A stretch of DNA of 64,000 nucleotides from Cryptomeria japonica (taxonomy: Eukaryota > Streptophyta > Pinopsida > Cupressales > Cupressaceae), in NCBI RefSeq assembly GCF_030272615.1, contig NC_081410.1:112606433-112670432 (forward strand), written 5' to 3'. The position numbers and the translations under genes were made by a program. Within the stretch, counting starts at the first letter, position 1. Every line of letters starts with the position of its first letter. The notes under the pieces are model-generated. The model did no database searches. It saw only the letters and a list, made by a program, of their open reading frames with translations, and was not told the origin of the DNA. Of this stretch, positions 23,801 to 38,800 are shown piece after piece.

Positions 23801-26800
23801 ACTAAAAATAGTAAGTTTGATTTTTGGCAAAATTAGACCAATCCGAGAGGCAGTGAAACTTACTAAAAAAAGACTTACTAAAAATAGTAAGTGCTCAGAC
23901 TTCGCTCAAATTTTATTAGGAGGTTCCTTGAAGGGTCCTAATTCTAGTTCTACATTCAGTTTTTCCAAAACCCTAAAAGAAACCCCTAAAATCTAGGACT
24001 AAAAGCAAAAACCCTAATATTGACAAAACGAGCCCTAGACTTAGACAAATTTGCTCGAACGAAAAGCAAACTTAATCAAAATGACCCCCAAACACTCGCA
24101 AACTGAGGAAACTGACGAGACTGCCGCAAAAAAGACCCAACAACAAAAAACCAAAAGACCGAAAGGGCCTAAAAAGTAGGGGGTTCCCCATTTGCAATGG
24201 AGCGATGTGTGAAAATGTCACAACAGGGATAATTTATGCCACTTGTCAATTATAATTCAATAAAAAATTATTGTTAAAATTGCACACTACAAAAATAGAC
24301 ACAATTAACCCTTAAATTTAGGAGCTAAAATTTTTAAGTTGAATTTTTAAGCAGAAGTGCACTACAAATTTCATGGGACCACCCGCTTTAAAAAATTCCG
24401 AAAAAAATCTCTACAGCACCCACTCTATTTTTTAGGAAGCCCCCCTCCATGGAACCCCAGCCTTACTGTACCTGGCTTAGTTTACCTTGAAATAAACCTG
24501 CAATTAGCTGAAAGGCTATTTAAATTTAGTGTGAACAAATCCCAAATCAGCCTGAAAACTTGTCTCAAGCCACCAAACAAAATATCAGTGCCTGATAAAC
24601 AAAGGCAGGTATATAATCCTATGAATACCATTATACCTATTTTTTGCACCCACCAGATTCTTAACACAACAAAGGCATGTTATAGTTGTAGACACCTAAA
24701 AATGGTCAACGCTTGCGGAATCATACTTTAACATTTGCGCATTGCCTCATTTTAGGTTTTTGCGTCGCATTAACATTTCTCCTATGTCACGCACTTGGTT
24801 TTTATCATTTGCGAGCATCGAGTCCTTCTGTCGATAGAAATTTTCAGTCATGATTCGTCATCAATCCTTGTCCTCTTGTCAATCTCATCAATTTTGCGAT
24901 CGATTTGTCATCGATCCTTGTCCTCTTCAATCATGTCAATTGGCGCATATCAATTTGGTCTCTTTATCAATATTGGTCAATTTGTCAACCAATTTCAATT
25001 GTTTATCAATCAAATCATTTATCAAGTCATAATCATGATCGAATCGATATCAATTATCCTTTGTCAAGACCTAATTGTCGTCTTTGCATTGTTAATTCAT
25101 CTTCTAGGGTTTCGTGATTTAATCATTTAACCTTGTGTGTCATTTCTTCCTTTAGGATTAATAAATTGTTTATTTATCCTAAGTCTTCTTGTCGCAATTA
25201 AATGTTCATTTAATTGGCTAATTATTCCTCTTTGTGAATTAATTAATAAATGACAAATTATTAATTAATTTACCTAATTTCTAATTTTCATCAATTTACC
25301 TAATTCCTAATTTCCACCTATTTTCTAATTTCCTAATTTTAATTTCCAACTAATTAACTTGTCTTTAGTGCTCCCTATTTTTGTGCTTCATGCGTCATAC
25401 TCTTGGCATAGCAAGATGTCATAGGGTTCTAGTCCTCTAAGCTTTGCATTGGCAATATGTCATAATTCGTGACATAGAAGGTGTCATAACCTTCTTCTTT
25501 CCACTCAATTGTGCCATTTTTGAAATTAATTGCTTCCAATATCCATTTCATGCTAATTTGTCTTTTCTCCAATTTATCTATAAATTGGATGAATTTCTTC
25601 AATCAAGATCCCCAATTGATCGCATTTTTGAATTGCTAATCAGACTATTGAATTTCTAATCACTTTGTCAAATCACGCTTCTAGTATTCTTATGTCAATG
25701 CCAATCTTGCTTTCTCAATTAGGTTTATGCACTTGAAGGTGAGATCTACAACAAAACTATTTGGAGAAGAAAGAAGAACAATGGAGCCGCATGAAGGAGC
25801 ATTCAAATCACACCTTTGGTTTGCTTAATTCTAGTTTTGAATGCTTTTTGTTTCATGTCTCTATTGAGTGTTGTTTAGGATAGATCATTGCAATGAATGC
25901 TTTTGTGATTGAGCTATTACGTTTATCTTGCTTTGATGATTTCCAGATTTCCTATGCTACAATAGTATTCATGTCATCAAGTGCCAGGTGGTCGAGATTG
26001 ATTTTCTTGGTCAATGGATCAACAGATATAACTATCTACCAGGCACTACAGCTGTCCACATGCCCACATCAAATGACATGCATGAATCTTCCCCTTTGCA
26101 AAGACAAGCTCACCAAGTTTCAACCTAGAGATTGGAAGTCTGTGATGGAAGGGCATGTGACCCCCAATAATAACAGAGTATAGAAAAGAAGCCCAGCAAT
26201 TCTTCTCTAGCTTTGTTTGTTTATGTATTGAGTATTAATAAATGATGAACAGATGTAATAAGGGTTTGATCAGTATTGTTGAATTATAAATTGATTTCCA
26301 GCAAATACCCATAGTTGCTTTTTGTGCTTAAGATTGTCAAAATTATATTTGTTGTTACAAATTTGCAAAGAACACACTTGAAACGCAACAAGTTCAATTA
26401 AACGTCAGTTGTCTCAGTTGAGGGCCTTTTAAGGTTCTTACAGTGGTACCAGAGCTAAATCCTGCCATCCTAAGGGTTTAGCAATTACATGCAGTCACAG
26501 GAAACGGGTTCACACAGGGATTACACACGCAACAGAGCCTTTCGTGAAGGAGAACATAGTCTTAACAGGGAGTCAGATACCATGGGTGAAAGGCATACAG
26601 GCAGCCCACCCAGAGGTCACAGAGCTGAGGATGAGGAGACAAGAGAATTCTTTAGGACTATGGCTACTGGGCAGCAGCAGGTTGCTCAAGCTTTACAAGC
26701 ACTCACCGCCACGATGGAGCGTTTGAACCCTCCGACCCAAAATAATCAAGAACCAGAAGATAATAAAAGTGTAGCCAATATTCCTAGACCTCACCGGGCA

Positions 26801-29800
26801 GCTATGCACACAGTTGACAGGCCTTCCAGGCCTAATTTCTTAGTGGAAGAACCAGAGGATGTTGCTAGAGCTGAGGCAAAGCCTGCCTTTGTTGACAACG
26901 TCATGATTGTACATGATGAGTGGAGTCTTCTCCCACCTGATGTTAGGCAGAATCTGAATTTTGATCAGTTCACGAGGCGAAAACGGAAAGTAGAGAGAAA
27001 CAGGCAAGAGAGGAGGCCACGTTTCCAACATAGAGATCTTGAGTTTGCCACAAGCAAGCTCACTCTACCTTATTATGATGGCCGCGGTGCAGTTACAGCT
27101 AGGTCCTGGATCCATAAACTGGATACATATTTCACACTGAGACCCATGACTGAAAGGGATGCAATTAAATTTACAACCTTACACTTGGACGGTACTGCAC
27201 ATGAGTGGTGGCATAATGGAATCATCACTCTCCAACATGATGAGATTACCACCTACCAAGAGTTCGTTGATCTGTTAGTAGGGAGGTTTGATAAGAAAGA
27301 CCCTAAGTCTTATTTCCGGGAGTTAGCACAGCTGAAACAAACAGGGAATTTGGAGGCATATGTTTCAGAGTTTTTGAAGTTGTCGTGCATGGTAAATAAC
27401 ATGTCAAATCAGCGGTTAGTGGTTTTGTTTATGGACTCATGGAGCCTCTGAGAGGGTGGGTAAAGGCATTTGATCCCCCAACACTTCTACTTGCCATTAA
27501 AAAGGCACGGAGTATGGATGTGACAGCTACTCAGAATAAATTTGGGTCAAAGGGGTCAACATCCTTCAAAGATAATAGGAATTTCAGCAAAGGGAAAGAA
27601 AAATCAGATTTTAGAAATGATTACAAACCAAAACCGGCAGCCCCTCCCTTAGATCGTGAGACACTTAACGATTTAAGGCAGAAGAAACTCTGTTTTTATT
27701 GCAAAGGCCCATATGATGCCAACCATGACTGTCCTTTGAGGCCTAAGAGCAGGGCAAACAGGGTAATGTGGACATATTACGAAGATTCAGAATCTGATCA
27801 TGAAGGTCAGCCTGCTGGTTATGAGGATTTAGAGGCTGAAAATGACACAAAGGGTCCTACGAGACTTGACAAAATTGATGCAGAAGGTGATGTACACCTT
27901 AAGGAGGCACTTCTCACGAGTATTCAGCATGAAGGGTCATTCAGAATGAGAGGAGTACTTGCTGGTCAGAAAGTTATTACACTGCTGGATACTGGAGCCA
28001 CACATAACTTTATTGATGCCAGGTTAGTAGAGAAGAGAGGAATTCAAACGGAGGAGTTTGAGGGCATCCATGTGAGGGTGGCAGATGGTTACACTTTAAA
28101 GTGTAATAGAATGATTACACAACTCCCATTGCGTGTAAACAATTATGAATTTAAAACTAATTTCTATGTGGTTCAGATGGGAGATACGGATTTAGTCCTT
28201 GGTATGAGGTGGTTGCATGAGCTAGGCAAGTTTACACTTGACTTGCAAGAGATGGAGATGTCTTTCACTGTTGATGGGAAGACACATGTGCTGAAAGCTA
28301 TTAAGGACAGCAACTTCAGGATGATTACACTCAGGAGGATGGAGAGGCTTGTACGCCATGATCAAACTAAGTGGGCAGCAGAATGTATGATCATGCCCAT
28401 ACAACAGAATGCTCAGAAAGTTGAATACCATCCTGACATTCAGATACTGAGAACCAAACATAACAAGGTTTTTAGTGACATACCATCAGGGAGGCCACCA
28501 GATAGGGGTTTTGAGCACATCATTGAGCTAGAGGAGGGTGCGAAGCCAGTGATGATTACTCCATATAGACATCCGAAGCGCTTGAAAGATGAAATAGAGA
28601 AAACCATACAGGAGCTTCTGGCTATGGGACATATTCGGCCTAGCAAGTCCCCCTTTGCTTCTTCAGTTGTTTTGGTGAAGAAGAAGGATGGCACATTGCG
28701 GATGTGTATTGATTACAGGGTCCTTAATAAGCGGACGATCAAAAATAGATATCCCATTCCGCGTATTGATGAGCTCATAGATGAGTTACATGGTGCCTGT
28801 TATTTTTCAAAGATTGATTTGAGATCAGGCTATCACCAGATTAGTGTCTGCGAGCAGGATATCAAGAAGACTGCTTTTCGTTGTCATTATGGACATTTTG
28901 AGTTTGTGGTTATGCCATTTGGGCTAACCAATGCACCTGCTACCTTCCAGTCCACAATGAACAGAGTCTTTCGACATCAGTTGAGGAAATCAGTATTGGT
29001 GTTCTTTGATGATATACTGATTTACAGTCGCACTTGGGAGGAGCACCTCAGTCGCTTAGATACAGTTTTGAGCATTCTGGATAGGGAGTCCTTGTATGCC
29101 AAGGAATCCAAATGTGACCTTGGAATGACTGACTTATTGTACTTAGGCCATATTATCAATGCAGAGGGAGTGCGGATGGATCCAGAGAAGATCTATGCTA
29201 TTGTAGATTGGCCTACTCCTGTGAACCTTACTCAGTTGCGTGGTTTTTTGGGCCTATGTGGTTTCTATCACCGTTTTGTTAACGGTTATTCACGCCATGT
29301 AGCACCTTTGACAGACTTGATGAAGAAGGGTGCCTTCTTATGGACTCCTGAGGCGCAGGAGTGTTTTGATAGGTTCAAGGAGCTCATGACTTCATGTCCA
29401 GTACTTGCTACACTTGACTTCTCGAAGTCATTTGAGTTACAATGTGATGCCTCTGGTGAGGGCATTGGTGCAGTGCTTATGCAAGACAAGCACCCTATTG
29501 CATACGAGAGCAAGAAACTTCGTGGACCTGAGAGGAGTTACAGCATTTATGATAAGGAAATGTTGGCTATAATGCATGCACTGGCCAAGTTTAGACAGTA
29601 CTTAGTGGGTAGCAAGTTTTGCATTAAGACTGACCATAATAGTTTGAGACATTTCCTTGGGTAGTGTGACTTAAATGACAAGCAACAGAAGTGGGTCAGC
29701 AAACTTCAGGCTTATAACTTTGATATTTCCTATATCAAAGGCACACAGAATGTAGTTGCAGATGCCTTATCACGTCGTCCCCACCTGAGTTCTATGGTCC

Positions 29801-32800
29801 AGATAGCGGAGGATTGGCAGCATATTATATTGGCAGAGTATGCCAAAGATAGCTGGGCTGCAGGTTTGATAGAGGGATCAATAGTGGACAGCAGGTATAC
29901 AGTTGTAAATGACTTAATCATTTACAAGGGCAAAGTGTACTTGATCCCAAGATCAGAGTTGAGGAGTAGGGTACTGCGGTTCTTTCATGATGAACCAATG
30001 GCAGGACATCCCGGGTTTTTCAAAACCTACAGACAGGTTCGTGAGCGCTTCACTTGGAAAGGGCTCAAGGCGGATTTTCTACAGTATGTTAGAGAGTGCC
30101 CTGTTTGTCAGCAAAATAAACAGGAGCATACATACCCTGCTGGTTTACTTCAGCCACTTCCAATCCCTGACAGGAAGCGGGAATGTTTGTCTATGGATTT
30201 CATCACAGGGTTGCCGAGAGCACAGGGACGTGATTGCATATTTGTGGTTGTGGATCGTTTGACGAAGTATGCCCACTTCTATCCGATCACCACCACTTAT
30301 TCAGCTATTCAGCTAGCAAAGTTGTTTTTCAAAGAGGTATTCAGATTACATGGCTTGCCTCAGACTATTGTTAGTGATAGGGACACTCAGTTTTTGAGCC
30401 ACTTTTGGCAGGAGCTCTTCAGACTCTGTGGGACCGAGCTTACACCGAGCACCAGTTACCACCCCCAAACTGATGGACAGACTGAGATAGTTAACAAATG
30501 GGTGGAGGGATACCACAGGAACTATATTTCAGGGCAGCAAAAGGCGTGGGTGAAGTGGATTTACCTCTGTGAGTATTGTTACAATACCACGCACCACATG
30601 TCTATTCAGATGACACCATTTGCAGCACTGTACGGGTATGAGCCTCCTAGTTTCATTGACTTATTGCTGAGTGATAGTAGAGTGCCTAGTGGGGGAGACA
30701 TGATACAGGAGAGCCAGGACATTGTGAAGACTCTTAAGGAAAATATAGCCAAGGCACAGAATCAGCAAAAGCAATATGTTGATCAGAAGAGGACAGAGAG
30801 GTCATTTGAGGTAGGAGACATGGTGTATTTGATGTTGCAGCCTTATTAACAATCTACTCTCAGGAGGAGTGGAGCAGAGAAGCTCAAGCCACGATATTAT
30901 GGCCCTTTCAGAGTGACCAGGCGCATAGGTGAGGTGGCTTATGAATTGGATTTACCGGCAGATAGCAGAGTACACAATGTGTTTCACGTGTCACGTCTCA
31001 AAAAGGCGTTGGGACACCGTATTGTACCTTCCACGATTTTACCACCCCTAGATGATGAGGGGAAGTTGATACTCGTACCTGAGGCTATCATTGAGTTCAG
31101 GGAGAGGAATTTCAGGAGACCCACTATCACAGAGTACTTGGTGAAATGGAAGGATTTGTCAGTAGAGGATGCTACATGGGAGAGTGAGGAGATTTTACAG
31201 CATCCGGAGTTGAGATTGCTTGAGGACAAGCAATTTCAGGAGGGGCGGACTGTGATGTCCCCTTCTAGTTGACATCTGTCAGCTGAGTAGATTAGCCTAT
31301 CACTGACCCTCGTAGGCTGATGAGGTTGGTTAGAGGGTCCTTTGGAGTTTGTTCTTCATCTTCAGAGTAAGCACTCCAGGACTGGCTTTCGTTTGGGGTC
31401 TCCAGGACTCCGGTTGAGATACTTTCTATTTTTAGCAGTCCTGCTATTTATAGCCAGTGGGTTGGGCAGGGGCAGAGTATGGTTTGGCAGCCTCCAATTC
31501 TGACGGCAAGCAATTCTGATGGATACTTAGAGAGATATTAATATTTAATTACTTTAATTAAATATTAAATGGCGAACTTTAATGTTTTAATGTTTTAAAA
31601 GTCACTTTAAGTTATAACTTAAGTGAGGGTCTATTTCTCATCAGATGGGGCCAATTTTTATATTAAATTGAAAGTGATTTATTTTTTATATTTCAATAGT
31701 CAAAACTAAATAATAAAAGTTAAGAATTTCATTTAATGCCAAAATCGTACCTTTCTTGAATATCGCGCCAAACCCTAAGACGAGGAGATAAAAGAAGATT
31801 TTTGGTCTTCTTTTCATTATGCTAAGTTTTGATAATTTGATTTGGAGCTCTGAGAGGAGTTTTGGCCAAGGGTTTCAGCAAAAGATTCTTCTGCAGCGAT
31901 CAGAGGTATCGGTACAGGAAAACGTGGGATTCTTGTGCAACAGCATCAGAGGTTGTGAAATATCAGCTGATCTTGCTCTTCCGGTTGGTTTTATTCAGCA
32001 GCCAAGTTTATGCTTATTAATCAGAGGCACCGTCTTTTCTCCAGTATTAGGCTGCAGCAGAGAGAGGGAAACAAAGCTATCCATGGGAGATTTCTATTAG
32101 TGGCTGTACGGCTGCCTAGGAAGTAGCGCCAAACAGCAAAGGGGCTACGATTTTCATATTGGAGGAACCAGAAAAATATAAAAAAAATAGCAGAAGGGAC
32201 GCCTTGCCTATGTCTCTCCATCGGGCTAACATGCAAGTGTTTCGGGTCAATTAGGAATAAATTATAGCTTGCTGTCATAAAAAACTGTGTATGACCAGCA
32301 ATAAGGAAATAAGGGTTTTAACAAAATGTCCTGGTATTTATCAGTTCTTCTCTAGCTTTGTTTGTTTATGTATTGAGTATTAATAAATGATGAACAGATG
32401 TAATAAGGGTTTGATCAGTATTGTTGAATTATAAATTGATTTCCAGCAAATACCCATAGTTGCTTTTTTGTGCTTAAGATTGTCAAAATTATATTTGCTG
32501 TTACAAATTTGCAAAGAACACACTTGAAACACAACAGGTTCAGTTAAACGTCAGTTGTCTCAGTTGAGGGCCTTTTAAGGTTCTTACAAAGTCCCCTTAA
32601 CTTGTAGTTATTACCAACATTAAATGAGAAAAAAAAATTATTATCATTAAAAATAAAGTAATGACTATGCATAAAAGTCATCTTGAATATGACTAAAAGC
32701 ACAAAGATCTAAGCCCCCCACCAAAAAATATCCAATTCTAAAAAGGTAAGTGTTCTCTTGCCTTGCCTTTCTGAATCTGCCCAAGGATCTCCTCTTAAAT

Positions 32801-35800
32801 GGCTGCTATAGTTTTCCAGCTCCAAGAGAAAGGTGAAATGAAGAATGAGAAGGCTAAGGTTTGGGAGAAGTAAAAAGGTCTGGGCGCTTGTTTTCTTATA
32901 CATATTCTTTAGTTATGCTGTTTTTTTTTTCTTTTCTCCATTTGTGATGTCACTGGGGAACGCCCAGCTGTCCCTAAGATAGTCAAGGAAGACCTAGGTA
33001 TCTGCTGACCTGGCAGGAGATGGCTGAGCATCCAGTCCTTCGTGGAATAGCTTACGGTGCATCTCAGCATCCTCAAATTATTTCAGACACTCACCAGCAT
33101 CTCCTTTGTCTAAAAGTTTTGCAGACAGCCTCTGAATGAAGCCTGCGGAATTCTTGGACGTGGTGTGGGTATGTCAGGGACAACCCAGAAACACCTCATC
33201 CCTACATTTCCAAAATGGCAAGGATCATCAACATGGTTGTCCCAAACTCCCAAGCCAGGGATGCCTTCCCATGGTATGACTTCCATACACATATATAAAA
33301 ATATTACAATATCATATTTCAATGTATAGAAAATTAACATTATAAACAAAATAGAAATGATTTAGATTAGGTTTAATAAATTCTGTGTTAGTTTCATGTT
33401 TTAATATTGTATTTATTTTTATCTCTGTTTCGATCATGACTCTTGTTTGGCGGTAAGGTACTTCTAGGATATGGCAATATCTAACCAGACAGGCCCTAGC
33501 ATATGAAAGAGCTCAATAGGTGCCCAAGAGATGCCCATGCCAGTACCAAAATCGTTCTTATATGAGTATAGGGACCCCCAGGGCAGTATATGGTAATGAG
33601 GTTTTCTAGCAGTGATGAAATTCAGTTCTTCAAAAGCTTCAGGAAATCAACTTGAAGCAGTCAAGTATATGAAAAAACCTATCAGGATATCATACTAGCA
33701 GTCATGAGCTTCCTTTTTATGCAAGCATTAACTATCTCTATGGATTCCTCAAGCTCAAAACAAGGTCCTCAGATATTTAAAAAGGTGCCACAAGTTTCAA
33801 ATATATTTTGAATAAGGTTTGCACTTTATCCTCCTAAATTACTGATAAAGTTATCTTTCAAATGAATTGTATAACTAGCCTGAAAATTCACCTGGAATAC
33901 CTGAGCGGTTGGATATCTGTTACAGAACAAGACAGTCATCCTATAACAAATGAAGTAGGTACCTACATCTTCAAAACTCATGGAAAGGAGATTCAATCCT
34001 TCATTGGACTAACCCCCCAGGGTAGCAGCAGCATGAGGAACATGGAACATCATATAGGCATTGAAACCAAATCACAAGAAGATGAAAATGACCAGCCAAT
34101 TCATAAACACCAGTAGTTACGAATTCATTTATATCAGGGTTACAGGATTGTCCGTACTCAGCCAGTCTTCTGAGTCTGAATTCAGGCAGGCCCAAACAAG
34201 GGCTGCCAAGTCAAAGCCCCAGAAAAACTGGCCCTTAAATAAACTTTCTGGATAGCATTACTAGGTATCATTTTTGGAAATCAGGTGATGTTAAGTATCA
34301 AGCCTGTGCCAATTTTTTACCAAGTTAAAAATCAGCCCGCCATATCTGAGTCTGGTAATAATGATCTAGATGCATTAACTGATTAACATCTTTGGTTTCC
34401 TCTGCATGAATGCATGTTACAGCAAACTTAAAAAAACATGCAAAAGGGCTCATATGTGTTCAATTCAGCTATCATTGCTCTTTTGCTTTCAAAAAGACAA
34501 CTTTTCGTATCTTTTCTCTCATTTTCATCTATTGTGCCATCCACCTAAGGCATTTTGTAATCAATGATTTCCGTTAATCTAGATTCTACAATAACTACTG
34601 AAGTTTTAGATTTTATTATAATATAATTCCAAGCACGAGTAGAGAATGCAAGGCCATGGGATGGTACATACGCTTTGCTGGTAGTGCCCTACTGCCTCTT
34701 CCTCAAATTTTTGGAAGAAAAAATCAGTCACAATGAATTGGAGCTCGACCTTTGCAGTCCATTTACTTGTAGATGGGAAGACTGGCTACCTTGTGGCCAA
34801 AGGTCGTGGGCATATCTAAATATGCTAGGTCAAGAATCATAGATATCAATATGTTTTACCTATCTTCAAAAGAAATACTTATTTGCAGATCAAATATTGT
34901 GGGGTGGGATTAAGATGTCAGAAGGAATCGGTAACCTAGAACTTTAATCAGTGAGTGTAATTACCAACAGAAGTTTGATTATGAATGTCAAAAAGTATGC
35001 ATCAAGAATCACTACAACAGGTTACTCCAACATTCGTGAGTAAAATTTATATAAACCTATCCTGTCTCGGTGCTTGAGTAGATGAGTTTTACACTTACCC
35101 TAATCCATAGATGAAGCATACGTCACATGATTGAGCAATGTAACATATCTCTGTTGACGAAATTCTATAATTCCTAGCAGAATGGGGCGGTCGCTATTGG
35201 CAGCATTACCTCTACTGTCACTCCGGAACTCATTGTAGAGGTTACTGGTCTGAAAAATGAAGGAAAGAAAGTGGAGACGAAGAGCTCAAGAGACTATAAA
35301 GGTTACCTCAAAAAAAAAAATTGAGAAAGGAGAAAGGCCGAAGGTTCTGCAAAATGGCTACGACCTACATCATAAAATAATTTACTTTAGAAGACCGTTA
35401 TTCCACTGTCCACGAATATCATTTCCCGATTTTAAACCACATTCGGCATGGGGAAAAAATCAATTTGCCTTATTATCTTTTAACCTCCTTGTCTGCTAGT
35501 ATCTCAAAAGGGGCCTCCCCTCTGCTTCACCAAGGGTCAATTTATGCCCTGTATCAGTTTGCTTTTGACCGCTGCCCTCACCATAGCCATCTATTAACCC
35601 TTTCTGGAAACCCTTGTGTCCTAGAGGAAGCTCCCCATAGCTCGGTTCGTAGCGAACTGATTGAGTCAAATTTGTTGCCTTCTAAGGAGACCAAATCTAC
35701 ATCCAATACTAAAGGCAAAAAGGTGAAAAATGAACCAGTTACAAAAGCCATAGAGGTGGCACTTCTGAAAACTACTCCGAATAAAAGAAAAGCCACTACC

Positions 35801-38800
35801 CCCAAGGATAGCCCTTTAAAAGCCAGGAAAATTGGAAAAGAAACCCAAAGAAAACAAATTACAATTGACTTGGATGAGCAGGCGTCTGGAGAGGAGGAAG
35901 AAGCAAAGTAGGATTATGACAAACAGGAAGGTAGCTTGGGAGAAAGACGCTCTGCCTGCCTCATTGCGAAAGATAAAAAAGGCAAAACAGAAGTCAAGGA
36001 GGTCACTCCTGAGCCAGTAGAAGTTTTCGCACCGAAGATGATGCGGAATCCTCTACAAATGACTCGAAGGATGAGGACTTTCATGAGATTAAAGAGGAAT
36101 AGGAGGCAGACAGTGACAATAACTCGGAGGATACCAATGAGCCTAAGAAGGAAAGTGAAAAGTCTGATCGAAGGTCCCCATCCCCTGCAGATTATGAAGA
36201 TGATGATATGGAGCCCTTTTCTCGAGATTCTCCCATGGAGAAGAAAGATGAAGCACATCCAAATTAAGTGGCCAAATTGTTGACCATCAGGTTAGGGTCA
36301 TGAACCTCAAGAGTCAAAACCAAAGCGGAGGAATGCGGAAAAAATAAAAGAAAGATGAGCAAGGCTTTGAACACTATTTGTGTTATTCCTGATGGCATAA
36401 TGCGCAAGGCAGCAATGGGTGTTGAAATAGTAGCTAGCTCGGATACCTATCTATTGTATTTTAATGTTGTCAATGACAATTAAAATACACATGTATTATC
36501 TATCATGTAAATTGAACTTAGGGCTGGGCCCAAATACATGTAACTTGTAATTATGTCTTGTTTGGGCAAGACCTATATATAATGTAACTTGTGGATAGGA
36601 CAGGCCCTATAAATGTAACTTGCAATTTGGTCTGACCCTAATTGGGCGATGTAACTTGTGGTCCTATACTGAATGTATCTTGTAGATAGGGTAGACCCAA
36701 ATGTAACAATTAACTATGTTTTGGGCTGGGCTCAATTGTAAAGTGGTGGCTATTGGGCTGGACCCAATACCTAATGTGGGAAAATGTATAATATCTTGCA
36801 AGCCAACTTGAGGATGTTTAGCACCAGAAGGATGGTATATAATCCACTTGAAGATGAAGTCATTTACACAATCATCCTTAGAAAATGCAATCTGCTCTCC
36901 TACATTTTAGCGAACTCTTCACTTGTGCGAATTCAGTCAAGGATATTGTTGGGCGAAGTTGTCAAGATCTTCTGCAATTCGGCTCCAGCCTATTGTTGTC
37001 ATCTGCTGCTGATCCTCTCCTTTGGTCATCTACTGTTGATTAGGGCTGCATCCTTCATTACCTTGTCAACTTGCTGTTTGGACAGCAATCTGAGCTAAGT
37101 TTGCTATATTGTAATTGCCTACAATTGAGATAATACACATCATATTTAAGGCTGGGTTTTTCACCTCCAAGAGGGAGGTTTTCCCAGGGTATTGGCGTCT
37201 TGTGTCTTGTGTTTTATTACTATTACTGTTTATTCACAGTCTGATTATAATTAATTGGTTAGATTAACATCTGATTGCTTGAAATTAACATGGTATCAGA
37301 GCCTGGTTCGTACTAACCAGTGATCAGATTTAATCATGCATTTTGTTATTTCATCTTTGTGTGCCCTCAAGCTAGGGCATGCAGGGCAACTAGGGCTTGT
37401 GGCATCATGATGGTAGTTTGGAGGTGGCTACCTACAGTATGAGCACAACATGAAACATGAGGTGGTTTCAGGTGTTTTCGTTTCCCTAAACTTTATCGTT
37501 GTTTGTATAATCTTGAAAAAGGTTATTGTGTTAGTAGAGTTGCGTGTTGTTGTTTATCTCTGCATTATTGTGGTTTTGCTTATGTTAAACTTATATTTTG
37601 AAAAACAAGTTTAGTTGTGTATTAAGGAAAGATTATTTGCAACTGTTCGTAAAACCCTAGTAAGGGTTTCGCCTCTGAAGTAACATTTTTGTTAAATGTA
37701 TTTAGTTTTGTTTTTGTAAGCCCTTGTTAGGGCTTGTTGCAAGAAAAGTTATATAATCTTTGTTATGGAGCTAAACCCGTATGTTGTCCTCAAGACTTAC
37801 TATGTTAAAAGTTAAGACTAGTATTCAAACCCTTGTTCGGGTATACTGTTTGGAATAGACAATGGTTAATGTTGTTCATGTAAACCCTAGTTCAAGTTCC
37901 CTTTTATATTTTGTATACCCCAGCATTATGAATTGAGGGTTTGATTATTGTAATCTATGTTTATCATAGTTTTGCATACCCCTGTTCCAATTGGTTATTT
38001 AAAAGCATATTTTTTTTAATTCTTAACCCTTGTTCGACGTCTCCGCCCTATGGTTTAGTTTGATCATTCAAGGATTTGTGGTTATATGATCAATGTTTAC
38101 TTTTCAATAACACTAGTTTAGATTTGGTGCTCAGTTTGGTGAAGTTGTATTATGGTAACAGGTTTTCTTCTATTCTGTTAAGATGATCACTATTTCAGTT
38201 GAGCAATTTCCAGGATGATTATTATTGTTTATTTGTTAAAAGAAATTCAAAACGGATTTGAAAAGGAAGTACTATTTGTTAAGGTATTCAAGGACGCATT
38301 TGTATATTTTGTTACTTCTTTTATTTAAGAGGATGACAGTTTTATTTCAAAGAACATTATATATGCATATTGTTGTAGGCATTCTTTGAGATGAGTTTAG
38401 TAGTATCAAAAAGTGATATCATTCTTGATTATACTCTATTGAGAGTTATTGATTTGCAGTGATTCAAATGCATGATTATTCTACTTTGTATATCAGCATA
38501 TTGTGAAAATTTATACGGCACTACAGTGCATTATTTCACTATACCATATCATTGTACGTATAATGCATATGCTATAAGTTAACTTGCATTATATATGTTG
38601 TACCTTTGCTTCTGAATCTCAAGTGATACGAGATTAGAAGATGTTATAAAAGTGATAGAGATGATACTTTGTATTTGTGTCATAACTATGATATGTACAT
38701 AGTCTATCAAGGCATAATGGAAATGTTGACTAATCTGTTGTGCAAGGTCCAAACCAAGCTTAGTTGACAATAGTGTTCCCATATTGTAATATAAGAGGGT

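Larger units (their letters stand above)
26141..32588 (+). mobile_element. Ty3/Gypsy chromovirus-type LTR retrotransposon, 5' LTR shortened
   Basis: A perfect 5-bp target duplication, AAGTC (26136-26140 and 32589-32593), brackets the element. Both LTRs start TGTGATG and end CTTACA, but the 5' LTR is 302 bp and the 3' LTR 1,338 bp. Their last about 243 bp differ by four substitutions and one indel. Gag is followed by protease, RT, RNase H, integrase and a C-terminal chromodomain, the Gypsy order. Two premature stops and one frameshift inactivate it. It is antisense to the host gene, in intron 1. Confidence 0.88.

Noticed and set aside
25893-26183. 96-codon plus-strand frame running into the Gypsy 5' LTR
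   Set aside because: Crosses the target duplication and LTR border at 26136-26141, so it cannot be an original gene. No domain.
33110-33349. Minus-strand frame ending in proline-rich sequence
   Set aside because: Compositionally unusual but short, with no splice structure or family match.
36784-37098. 104-codon open frame in the 5' LTR of element 3, repeated at 41523-41837
   Set aside because: Identical position in both LTRs of a young element, so openness reflects low divergence. No domain and no Copia precedent for an LTR-encoded protein here.
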